Assembly (NCBI GenBank): GCA_003116995.1
Contig: BDSL01000037.1
Location: 1 to 64,000, forward strand
Length of the DNA stretch: 64,000 bases
Source: Yamagishiella unicocca
Lineage: Eukaryota; Chlorophyta; Chlorophyceae; Chlamydomonadales; Volvocaceae
Direction of reading: 5' to 3'
Shown: in pieces, positions 48,097 through 57,935 of the stretch
Layout: the number at the start of each line of letters is the position of its first letter
Position numbering within the stretch: position 1 is the first letter of the stretch
The notes under the pieces: model-generated
What the model saw: only the letters and a program-made list of their open reading frames with translations
Told to the model about the DNA's origin: nothing
Databases searched by the model: none
Position numbers and translations under genes: made by a program

Positions 48097-49617
48097 TCTC
48101 AAGGCGACTACTAATGAAAGGCTTCTAACGCATGTCCTGTTGTTGAATGCCCTACAGATTGCCTACATGTATAACCGTTACGAGTTACTGAGAGAACGAT
48201 TCAGGGCAGGCAGAAGGGCGCCCTCGCAGATACGGCAGGTGTTGTACAAGTCGCGCATGCAGAGTAGGCCCCCCTAACAGCCATCCCTACTGTACATCAG
48301 CAACATGGTTAAACTAATTTCCGAAGCGCAGGTACTGCGCCCAGAGAGTTCCGGATTTCCGGTCCAACGTGCTTGAAACTGCTGCAACGCGCTGTCTAGC
48401 GTTTGCCCGGGCTGAGCATCGCCGTCGGAAACATTGTATGAAAAATAGTCCCGCCTGACCGTACTGTTGGGCAAGCTGCCAACCCCACGCCCAGGAACGC
48501 AGCTGCAGTACGACACCCCCCCCTCCCCAGAGCTTCGCCCCAGCTTCCGTGTCCGTACACCTATCCGACGTGGAGCCGTGCACATTACGATGACGGACGA
48601 ACGCCGCGTGGACATGGTGCGGTTGGCCAAGTAAGCGAACCAACGAAGCGCCGGGGTCTGCAGCTGCAGTAGCGGCGGGTGTGTCTCGTGACAGAGCAGG
48701 TAGAAAGGACACTGACGACCCAGGGTGGCTCCGGGGTAAAAAAACGTTTGAGCTGTTGCGCTCATCGCCGCGCATGGGTGGTTTGCGGTGGATTGCTGCT
48801 TGCAGCGCGGTGTGTGCACACCCGCACACGCGGGTGTGTGTGTGTCCCTGTCAGGCTTCGTGCACCTTGCACATGGGTGACCCAGCGAGCTGCGAAAGCC
48901 CCGGACAACGTCGCAGCCAGCTTGCGGCTTCAGCCGTCCCTCCCAGCCCGCCTCTCGCACGCCTCCGGACCTCCTCCGCGGCATTGCGCGAGCTGCGCCA
49001 AAGCTCCAAAGCTCCAAAGCGCCGAAGCTCCAAAGCCCCGCCACAGCCCTGCGACCTCGCATGGCTTTCGGGTCGTGCTTCACACTGCCGTGTCACTTCG
49101 ATCGTGCTTCACACTGCCGTGTCACTTCGATCGTGCTTCACACTGCCGTGTCACTTCGATCGTGCTTCACACTGCCGTGTCACTTCGTGCCCCCGCCTCA
49201 CTCCGATCCACGCGGCTCCCGGCACAGCTCGTCGTTCGTTTGACGCGTGGTAGGGTTGCACGCTGAGGACACGGGAGCGGGAGCGGGGGCGCAGGGAACC
49301 CCACAGGAGCGGAGGGGTTTCGGAGCGGAAACCGTGGAGCGTGGTCGAGGGGGGAAGCTGCGACGAGCCCCAAGTGCAAACCGTTTCCATGCGTACCCTC
49401 TTTTGCCCCCTGGGGCATGCGATTTCGGAAAGCGTGTTGGGAACCTCTTCTCCACACCTACTGAGGCAATTCGTTGTTTCTTCCTTTGGTTTTGGTTTTT
49501 TCTTTAAGAAAAACGCTCCGCGTTTTTTTACTTTTTTCGCCGTTTCTTCCCTCCCTTTTTCGTCGGTTCATAACCGCCGGGTTCGATTGTCGGGTTTCCG
49601 GACTGCCCCAACTCCAG
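48097..49617. other. Divergent intergenic region between PP2A-A and the FAM192A-like gene
   Basis: Should contain the promoter of PP2A-A and the first exon(s) and promoter of the plus-strand gene. I could not identify the missing 5' exon, which must end in phase 2. It holds a 29-bp tandem repeat at 49.07-49.19 kb; no TATA box is convincing. Confidence 0.45.
49072..49188. repeat. 29-bp tandem repeat, four copies
   Basis: TCGTGCTTCACACTGCCG followed by TGTCACTTCGA is repeated four times almost without change, about 450 bases before the first identified exon of the FAM192A-like gene. Confidence 0.92.
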
Positions 49618-52600
49618 GGAGGAGCGCTACTACGAGCGCGAGGCGCTGCTGGGGCGCGACACGTCATCTGTGTTCCCCTCCCTGGCGCGCCAGCAGGATG
49701 ATGAGGCGGGGTGCGGGGGCCTGTCGGTGGACGCGATCAAGGACGCGCTGGGAGCACGAAAATTCATCTCGGAGACGGAGGTGGGTTTCGAGGAAGACCC
49801 ATGGGGGGGCTGAAAGGAAAAGCCGTGTACGAAAGCCACGGGAGGGGGGCGGGAGTGTTTGACGGACCACGTGGCCCCAAGCACCTTTTCCTTCCAGGTT
49901 TCACTCTCTTCCCGTGCATCCGGCCCACGTGTTGCGTCTCCACTCCCCCTCCTACCCCCCGGTTTCATTATCATAACCCCCAACCCAGTTCTCCAGCATG
50001 CATCTCAAAACGTCTGTTCTAAACGGTTTTTTCTGGCATCCACGGGTCTTCCTCGAACCCCCCACCACCACCCGGTTTCATTTCATCACATTCACCCTAT
50101 CCCCCCGCGGCTGCAGCTGGAGACCCTCCGTACCACGCGCGGGCTCACAGCGGACGACGGGGCTGTCGCCGTGGACAAGCCGCTGGCGGAGATCCTGCGC
50201 GAGCGCAAGGTGGGGCGGAGGGGGGAGGAGAGGAGACCCGTGGGTCGGCACCCGTGGGAAGGAGGGGGCGGCAGGCAAGTGGCGGCCGTTGGCGGGATGG
50301 GCGGATTACAGGAAGCCAAGGCGGCTTGATGAAACTAACGCAACTGTACCATCGCAACGGAAAGAATACAACGGTACCATCTCAACGGAAACAATACAAC
50401 GGAAACAGCGCAACGATACCACCAACACAACGGTAACAGCACAACGGTACATACTTGCGCGTCAAATGGCTGCTCGCTAGGTCAGTTGACCGTTGGCGGT
50501 GCTTCCCGCCCACCAGACTCCCGCCGCCAACCCTCCCCCTCCTCCGCTTTCAATGTCGTGTAACCGGGTCTTCTCGCCCCCCCCCCGCCCGGGCCCCCCC
50601 CCTGGCGTAATGTGACATAGCTTAGCCGCCAAAGGTCATATTACGACCTTCGGCTTTAGTACTCCCAACCCAGTTCCCCAGCATGCATCTCAAAATGCCT
50701 GTTCTAAACGGTTTTTTTCGGGCATCCACGGGTCTTCCTCGAAACCCCCCTGGCGTCGCGTAAAACGGTTTTTACCCCCCCCCCCTGGCGCCTCTTGCCG
50801 AACCCGTAGGCAGCCAAGGACGCTGAGCATGAGGAGAAGTGGCGGGTGATGAAGGTGGGACAGGCGAGGGCTCGACATTCAGGCGGTTTTAGGGACCAGT
50901 TTTAGGGTTTTAGGGTCGGAAGGAACGGCGAGCTGCCGGTGTCACAGAGCACAAGGTGCCGGGGGGCGCAGGAGCGGGGTTCTCCTTTGGATGGGATCCA
51001 CACATCCCGGGGGGGGCCTTGATTGGCGCCCCCTCTACCCAGGGACTTTGGCAGCAGCCCCTCTCTGGACCCAGCAGCCTCTCCTCCCCTGATCCCCTCG
51101 CAGGCCCGCACACCCCACACCCCCAGCATGCGTCTCCAACCGTATGTCCCAGACGGTTCTCCTTCGTACACGGGTTTTCCTCGCAACACCCCCCACCCCC
51201 TGTTTTCCTCGCAATTCCCCCCGCCCCCTGTTTCCTCGCAACACCCCCCACCCCCTGTTTTCCTCGCGACTCCCCCCCACACCCACAACCCACACCTCAC
51301 ACCCCCAGGTGGGCAAGAACCGGCCCCTGGATCCCGAGGAACTGAATTTCCTGGACGCAGTGGCGGCAGCGGAGGCGGAGAGGGAGCGCGCGTGGGGCGA
51401 GACAGAGCGGGCGGAGCTGGAGGCGTTCAAGGCGGTGGGTTAGGGAGGGAGGGGGTTTGGGTTGGGGGGGGGTTTTGGGGTTGGGGGGCGGGTGGCCTTT
51501 CCGAGGGACGGGAGTTTGGGTTAGGGAGGGGGGGTGGTCTTTCGGAGGGACGGGGTTTTGGGGGAACGGGGTGGTGGCCTTTGGGGGGGCGCGGAGCTGT
51601 GCGGGATTGGTTCTTTCATCGCAAGCGGTTGCCAGGAGCGGTTACGACTGGTGCCGACCTGGCGTCGCCGCCGGCACTGCTGCCGGCGCTGCTGCCGGCG
51701 CTGCTGCTGGCGCTGCTGCCGCTGCTGGTGCCCCTACCGCCGAACACTCTCTCTTCTCCCCTTTTCCTCAGTGCCGACCCACGGGTTTTAGGGTTAGTTT
51801 GAAGGTTAGTTACTAGGGTTAGTTTCTAAGTTTAGTTTTTACGGTCGGTTTTTAGGGCTAGTTTTGGAGGTTAGATTTTAGGGACGCTACCCCCCCCCCC
51901 GCCCCTTCATGCGCCAGCTACACTACCCATGTCGTGTAACCGGGTCTTGCTGCCACAAACCCCCATGCAGGCGGTGCGGGGCCGCTCTAGGGATCCAGCC
52001 GAGGCGACTGGGCTAGGGGGTCCGGAGGCGGAGGCGGAGGCAAGCCCTCACGTGATGGGACCCCCTGCCAAGGTGAGGTGGCCGTCAGCGGCCCACGGCG
52101 GGCCCTGTGTATGCCGTACGTGGTTCCCTCACCTCCGGAGTCGTATCGCGGGTCGTTGCCAGGTCGTTAAGACAGCAGGCGTCGTCGGACTACCGAGCAC
52201 TCGCAGTCCGTGGTGGCCGGGGACGTTCCGGAGAAGGGGGAAAACGGATTCCGCCTGCCTACCTGCCTGCCTGCCCTACTGCCTGCCCGCCTGCCCTACT
52301 GCCTGCCTGCCCGCCCTGCTGAACCCCTACCTGCCCGCGCGCATTCGACCCCTACACCGCACCGCGACGCAGGCCGACCCACGGGTCGTATCCACCGCCG
52401 CCGGCCCGCCGCCCCTGGCAGCCAAACCAGTTTTTAAGGCCCTGGTCAAAGTGAAGCCGAAGGCGGTACGACGGTTGGTTTCGGAGGGTTGGATGTCCCG
52501 GGGGCGGTACGACGGTTGGTTTCGGAGGGTTTCCCGCGGGTTGGTTGTTCCGGGGGCGGTACGACGGTTGGTTTCGGAGGGTTTCCCGCGGGTTGGGTGT

Positions 52601-53311
52601 TCCGGGGGCGGTACCCTCCTTTTCCGCTTCCGCTTCCACGCAAACATCCGCACTCGGCGGATGTCTTGTTGGGAGGTTTGCTTCCCGCACGTTTCGAAGC
52701 TTCTATCCCACGGTAGGGCTGATGCGGCAAGTCAGGAGCACATGCTATTTGCAGACGGTCGTGCTGGCAGCCGGACCAGGAGCCACGGGTGGCAGCTCTC
52801 TATCCCTCGCCTCATCACACTTCACAGTCGCAACCGCATGCCACAACCGCAGCCAGAGCCACTAGACACCCACCCCCGGTGCGTAAAACGGTTTTTATAC
52901 ATCCCCACCCCCACCCCCACCCCCGGGGGGGTCGCATCCACGGGTCTTCCTCAAAACCCCACCCGCTGTATGCTGCTGCAGGCGGCAGCAGCGGCGGCAG
53001 CAGCAGCACCGGCCGGGTCTGGTTCTGGATCTGGATCTGCCGCCAAGGAAGCCCCCCGACTCGCCCCCTCGGCCCCCTCCGGCCCTGCGGGGACTGCTGC
53101 AACCGAGCCGCCATCCAAGAGAGCCAAGACCGCCGACGCAGCCGCCGGACCAGGGGCAGCGATGACTGGGGGTCCAGGGAGGGACGCGGGGGGGGCGGGG
53201 AAGTCCGGCTCCTCCGGGGCGATAGGGGAGGGTGAAGGGGGCGGCGGCGGGGGGCTGGCTGGTTTGATAGGGGACTACGGGTCGGGGGATTCGGAGGAGG
53301 GCGAGGCTTGA
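49618..53311 (+). CDS. FAM192A/NIP30/Fyv6-family protein (5' exon not found)
   Basis: Six exons with consistent phases: 49618-49780, 50117-50209, 50810-50854, 51309-51434, 51971-52072 and 52982-53311 (at least 286 aa). KFISETELE, then PLAEILRERKAAKDAEHEEK and LDPEELNFLDAV, match the N-terminal domain shared by human FAM192A (PSME3IP1) and yeast Fyv6 (KFVSEAEL ... LYERLQEQK ... LDEDETNFLDEV). The C-terminus is Ala/Gly-rich with a basic patch (PPSKRAKT) that may be a nuclear signal, and ends GDYGSGDSEEGEA, an acidic tail also common in the family. In yeast the factor acts in the second step of splicing; human FAM192A binds the nuclear proteasome activator PA28 gamma. Either role here is inference. 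About 50 residues precede KFISETE and are not recognised. The introns carry introner-like elements. Confidence 0.82.
49791..50062. repeat. Intron with introner-like ends in inverted orientation
   Basis: The intron 49781-50116 opens with GTGGGTTTCGAGGAAGACCC and, near its 3' end (49995-50062), has CATGCATCTCAAAACG, TCTGTTCTAAACGG and CATCCACGGGTCTTCCTCGA. The two ends are therefore inverted copies of one motif within a single intron. Confidence 0.8.
50618..50744 (-). repeat. Introner-like element, long copy B
   Basis: On the minus strand it starts TTTCGAGGAAGACCCGTGG and runs through AACCGTTTAGAACAGGC, ATTTTGAGATGCATGCTGG, GAACTGGGTTGGGAGTACTA and CCGAAGGTCGTAATATGACC to TTGGCGGCTAAGCTA. It sits antisense in the intron before exon 50810-50854. 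It is shorter than copies A, C and D at the inner end. Confidence 0.85.
50884..50924. repeat. TTTTAGGG telomere-like stretch in an intron
   Basis: GGTTTTAGGGACCAG followed by TTTTAGGGTTTTAGGG. TTTTAGGG is the telomere repeat of Chlamydomonas-type algae. Similar short stretches occur at 18353-18374 (reverse), 19205-19240 (reverse, degenerate), 31694-31716, 51779-51880 (degenerate) and 58744-58790. Confidence 0.7.
52462..52612. repeat. Tandem repeat in last intron of the FAM192A-like gene
   Basis: GGCGGTACGACGGTTGG with TTTCGGAGGGTTTCCCGCGG recurs about three times, the first copy shorter. Confidence 0.85.
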
Positions 53312-53862
53312 GTTTCGGAGCGGTGCGGCGCATGGGGGGGCCGGTGTACGGCGATCGTGTACGGCGGTTGTGTACGGCGCTTAATAAGCAGGTAAGGGGA
53401 GGAGGTAGGCGCTCTGGCTGCCGGGACCTGTGCGGTTGCTGAAATGTGGAAGCAGCGCGAGGAATAAGGGGGAGGAGGGCGAGGAGGGGCAGGAGGGTTC
53501 GAGGGAAACCCGTGGGGCAGGAGGGGGGGCAGGGGGAGGAGGGGGAGGAGGAGGGGGAGGAGGAGGAGTATCTAGCAGGAAGCGGAGGAGGAAGCAGGCA
53601 GAGTAGGGACGAGGGTTGAGATGAAGGCCATTTGTCGGCATGTCGAGGAAAGCCAACCCAGTACGGAGGTACTACGAGGAGGAGGAGGAGGAGGACGGGG
53701 GGGTGCGAGGAAAGCCCGTGGACGAAAGGAGGGGTCTGGGCTCTCTTTCCAGCTGCGCGCCTTGCAGGCTAGGTGTTGTTACCTGCCTATTTAGGCAGAG
53801 CGTGGGCATCCAGGCCCCCCCAAAATCACTACAATTCCCAAGTCGACTTACCGGTTAATGTA

Positions 53863-53867
53863 TGTAA
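53863..53867 (+). terminator. Candidate TGTAA polyadenylation signal for the FAM192A-like gene
   Basis: TGTAA about 550 bases after the stop at 53311, within the range of chlamydomonadalean 3' UTRs; a chance occurrence is possible. Confidence 0.3.
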
Positions 53868-54283
53868 ACCTCCAATAGGAAATCCGCAAGCCTCCGACAG
53901 GCAGCCCTCTGCAACCCCCCCGTCATCGATGCACGGCCACGTACGCGCGTGCTGGAATGCGTCGTACATCGGCCCACCTGTACGTACGACACCTGATTTG
54001 ATGTCGTACAGTGGAAGGACCCTGGGGCGAAGGCGACAGCCGTGGGGGGCAGGGGGCGCAGGGAGGCTTGGCCGCGAGGAGCGATACACACCCACGGGCG
54101 TCAGCTCCAGGGAGGGAACTGGGAATTTTACCGTTGCACGATCGCAACCAGTACCGGTATGGGCACCCATCTTCGGTTTCTGAGGATGCAAGCCGTGGAT
54201 CAGTTGGGATACGGTTGGTTCCTTTTACCTTCCCAGAAAGGCCCGACTGCGCACATGGATGGACGAGCCCGTGTGAGCTTTGT

Positions 54284-54366
54284 TGTAACGGTTGCAGTGG
54301 GTTCCAGACCAAAAGCTGTGCTGTAACGGTTACAGTGGGTTCCAGACCAAAAGCTGTGCTGTAACG
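54284..54366 (+). repeat. Dispersed GTAACGGTTAC-type repeat, tandem copies d
   Basis: TGTAACGGTTGCAGTGGG plus TTCCAGACCAAAAGCTGTGC is followed directly by TGTAACGGTTACAGTGGG plus the same tail, then a third TGTAACG start. Confidence 0.75.
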
Positions 54367-56777
54367 TCTACCACTAGTTTAGGTGCAGGATTCCCTGGGG
54401 GTCCCTGTTAACCTGCCCGGACTTGCTGTTTATCTGATCACAAAAAGAGGTTACAGTGTCCTCAAGCTCGGGCGAACCGAATCCTGGACAAGAAGAGGGA
54501 CCCAGTGCCGGGCCTCACCATACGAGCGGCGGGGCTGAACCCAGCAGACGCCCCCAAGGGCACAAGCAAGCCTCGAAGACCACAATAAACGCCGGGCAAA
54601 ACCAGGACAATCGGGGGGGACCAGAAAACGAGGCTACACCTTACAACAAGCCAGTGCTATAGTAGCCAGCAGACGCCCCCAAAGGCACAGGGAACCTACA
54701 GAACACTTCGCCGCGCCCGAGACGGCGGGGCCCCAACAAAAACACAATCCAGGCACCCCAAGGCCCACCGCCGGGAAAAAAGGACGGGTCCTTAGATGCA
54801 CCATGCTAGTGAGCCCGGAGGGAGGGAGGGAGGGAGTGCCCTTGCCCAAAGATTCTTCTTACAACAACCAACAAGACCTAAACCGCAGTGTACGGCGCCG
54901 ACTGGCCATCGAGACGCTATTGCGCTAATATACCCCTATGCAACGGGAAGCGATTCCGGAAACAACTGAAGCAACTTCGAGTTATGGAAGGGAGGGAAGC
55001 AGGATACGTACGCCTACGTCTAGGCTCCAGGGCTTCGACGGGATCTTCCACCAGCTCGTCAGACAACAGACAACGCCTAAACCCTAAAATCAGCCACGCC
55101 CCTTAGCCATAGCTACAGCGAGTCATAAACGAGACCGCAACCGCCTTGCGCTGACCAGGTCCCAACGACAATAGCCAACGAAAACAACGAACCGCAAATC
55201 AACTCAATGCACCGCGCAGCAAGCGGCGGTGGCGGCCGACGCCTCTCCCTGGCCTTTCAACACAAACCGCACTGCCAAACTACGAACGGGGCCTATTACG
55301 ACACATTTGAACGACGGCCGCAACTCCAACAGGGCCGGCCGAATGTTCCCAACCCCGCAACCAACGCACTCGAGCCCCCCCCCGGGCGTCATCACAGCGC
55401 CGTACTATGGTAATACGACAGGAGTAGTGTATCAATTGGAAGGGGCCTTTTCCCTGAGGCCGCGTGTGTGTCCACAGACGGAGGTAAGAGTTGGCGCCAT
55501 CACAACGCCCCCAAATTTCATTTCCGTACTTGTTTTCGTACTGCTGCCCTCCCGTACCTCCGTACACTCCGGAACTCCAGCACCGACCGAAACCCAGGCG
55601 ACATGTGTGGTACACCTCGTGTTCGTCTGTCGCTAGTAGAACTCCAAACCCACTGGCGCACGTTGCGCCTAATATGCCTAATACGGTGTTGTACGACCCC
55701 CGGGGGTGCATCACAGTCACCGGCTTCCTCCAGCCTTGACCCCCAGATACCTAAAACTCGTGGTCACCGCAAACGTACCACAACACACGTTATCGGAACA
55801 CATGACCGGAACGTACGACCACAAGATACGACGGAGAACGGCAACGAAACCGGAATGTACGACGAGAAACCGAAGACGGCAGTTCGTAGTTGCGGCCCCT
55901 CTATGGAATGCACAGGCAGCACAGCCACGGTTCGAGGATGCACCGGAACCCACTCCCACCCCGAAACGAAGACGATCCGACAAAACCCCGTTGGAGCTGA
56001 CCCACCCCGCACCGCCGTACTTAGGACATTACCCCCCGTTCCAACGGTCGAGAGAGCTTCCAGGCCGAGGAAACGACAACCGCCAACGCACAACGACGCC
56101 GGAGACGCCAACAGCGGCGACGGTGATGTCGAGCACGATGGCGGCGCTAAGAGTACCGAGTGCGACTTTCGAGTAAGTACGACGACGAGCAACACAAACA
56201 CACGCCTGATGCCACGCCGAGACTTCGAGCTACAAAAACCCACAGCGCCGCCACGCGGCTGCAGTGGCAGTCACACCGCCTCATCCCTGCATCCAACAAC
56301 GTTCGCCCCGCCCGCACCGCTGTGCACACACCCCTGCCCACCCATCGACGCACGCTGCAGTAAGCGATGCCATACTTCATAATACGCCCGCCGTACGTAC
56401 GGCTGTAGTAACGCCCGCACCCCAGCTGCTCACGGCCCCGAACGCATAAAAAACCTTTTCACGCTCGGAAAGATATGCAACACCGGTGGGCCTTTTTCTC
56501 CCCCCACACCACCACGCCGCGCCACCAACGGAGCGCTCACCCCCAGGGGGCCCCCGCAGAACCTGTAGCTGCAGATATGACACGTGGGCCCGATGCTGCC
56601 GTACCCAACCACCCATACCGCTCCCAAAAGCAGTCACGATATATAATAGACGCAGGCACGCATGCATGCGGCCGCGCGCCGCGTTTAGTCCACAGCCTCG
56701 AACCGAGGACTTCTCGTAATAGGGCGAGTTTGATACCCCCACCCCCACCCCACCACCGTTCACGGGTCTTCCTCGAA

Positions 56778-57085
56778 CCCCACCACCGTCACCATCCTCG
56801 CAATCAGCACCGCCACCACCGTCACCATCCTCGCAATCAGCACCGCCACCACCGTCACCATCCTCGCAATCAGCACCGCCACCACCGTCACCATCCTCGC
56901 AATCAGCACCGCCACCACCGTCACCATCCTCGCAATCAGCACCGCCACCACCGTCACCATCCTCGCAATCAGCACCGCCACCACCGTCACCATCCTCGCA
57001 ATCAGCACCGCCACCACCGTCACCATCCTCGCAATCAGCACCGCCACCACCATTACCATCCTCGCAATCAGCACCCCCCCCGTAA
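56778..57085. repeat. 33-bp minisatellite, about nine copies
   Basis: CGCCACCACCGTCACC plus ATCCTCGCAATCAGCAC repeats about nine times. The array begins directly after an introner-like end (CACGGGTCTTCCTCGAACCC at 56761). The minus strand stays open as an 11-residue VAVLIARMVTV repeat because 33 is divisible by three; no gene is evident. Confidence 0.93.
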
Positions 57086-57672
57086 CCCCCGTGCGAGCGC
57101 TGGTAGCTGCTCTCTTACTTTGCCCAATGCCCAACCAACCAAACGCGGTAGACGCGGTAGACGCGGTAGCAGTAACCCCCAGAGGCACGTACGCGCTCTG
57201 CGCCCAGCCCTGCAGGGTACGACCGTTTCCTCTTTTCCATTTGGTGCACAAGATGAATTCGCGCGCCTCCGGACCCAGTCGCCGCCTTCCCTTCTGTTCT
57301 TGCTTGGTTGATATCGAGATCGGCGTCAAGAGATGCCGCAGCCCGGAACGGGGTCCGGGAAGAGAGCGATCCCGATGAGCAGCAACATGATCCTGTTGCT
57401 GGAAGGCGGCCTTGGTGATGGCGATTTTGGTGAGAGGTAGGATGACCTCATGGACCAAACTTGGTGGGGTGGCGAGGTAGGAAATATCCCAAAGAATCTA
57501 GTGAGATAATGCAGGGCGATCTTTTGAAGAATGGAGATGTTGGTGGCGTACGAACATCCTCGATGAGGCAGGGCGATCTTGGCAAGAAAGGGAAATCTCG
57601 ATGAGGCAGGGCGATCTTGGTATGGCAGGGCGCCATGCCATCCCCCCCACCACCACAGCCCCCCACGACGCA

Positions 57673-57755
57673 CTATGACGTAATATGACTGACGTAATAT
57701 GACCTATATGACGTCCTATGACGTAATATGACGTGATATGACGTGATATGACATC
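57673..57755. promoter_or_regulatory. Cluster of TGACGT (CRE/bZIP-like) motifs
   Basis: ATGACGTAATATGAC, TGACGTAATATGACC, ATGACGTCC, ATGACGTAATATGACG and further TGACGTGATATGACGTGATA pack about seven TGACGT cores into 80 bases at roughly 10-15-bp spacing. TGACGT is the core bound by ATF/CREB-type bZIP proteins. The nearest gene ends, rather than starts, close by, so it may instead be a simple degenerate tandem repeat. Confidence 0.35.
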
Positions 57756-57892
57756 ATGCCCTTCCGAGTCGGCGTTGCTTCCGCCACTGGCGACGACCAT
57801 CCCTGGGCACCGCGACAGCGGGCGGGCAGCAGTGTGGCCGCCAGGAGGTGCCGAGGCCACCAGTCAAGCCCTAAGGGGCCCACGAGGCCCTC

Positions 57893-57935
57893 AGGGGGCC
57901 CTCATATATATCATATCGATATATGAGGGCCCCCT
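57893..57935. promoter_or_regulatory. Perfect 17-bp hairpin overlapping the stop codon of the second TKL kinase
   Basis: AGGGGGCCCTCATATAT (57893-57909) is the exact reverse complement of ATATATGAGGGCCCCCT (57919-57935), separated by nine bases. The minus-strand gene's stop codon is TAG at 57936-57934, so in its mRNA the stem begins within the stop codon. Possible roles are 3' end formation, mRNA stability or termination/readthrough; none is shown. Confidence 0.8.

Larger units (their letters stand above)
53312..57933. other. Intergenic, A/C-rich and repeat-rich
   Basis: Between the convergent FAM192A-like and second kinase genes. About 54.4-56.5 kb is strongly A/C-rich on the plus strand, with open frames in several readings and no recognised domain; the longest, plus 55468-56382, has no clear homology. 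The region also holds tandem copies of the GTAACGGTTAC repeat (54.28 kb), a nine-copy 33-bp minisatellite (56.78 kb) and a cluster of TGACGT motifs (57.67 kb). A candidate TGTAA signal for the upstream gene is at 53863. Confidence 0.45.

Noticed and set aside
55468..56382. 304-codon plus-strand open frame
   Set aside because: The surrounding DNA is A/C-rich and stop-poor in several frames, no domain is recognisable, and no splice-phase support was found. Reported only as a compositional anomaly.
56475..57311. 278-codon open frame with a His/Arg repeat
   Set aside because: Almost all of it is the 33-bp minisatellite translated in one frame.
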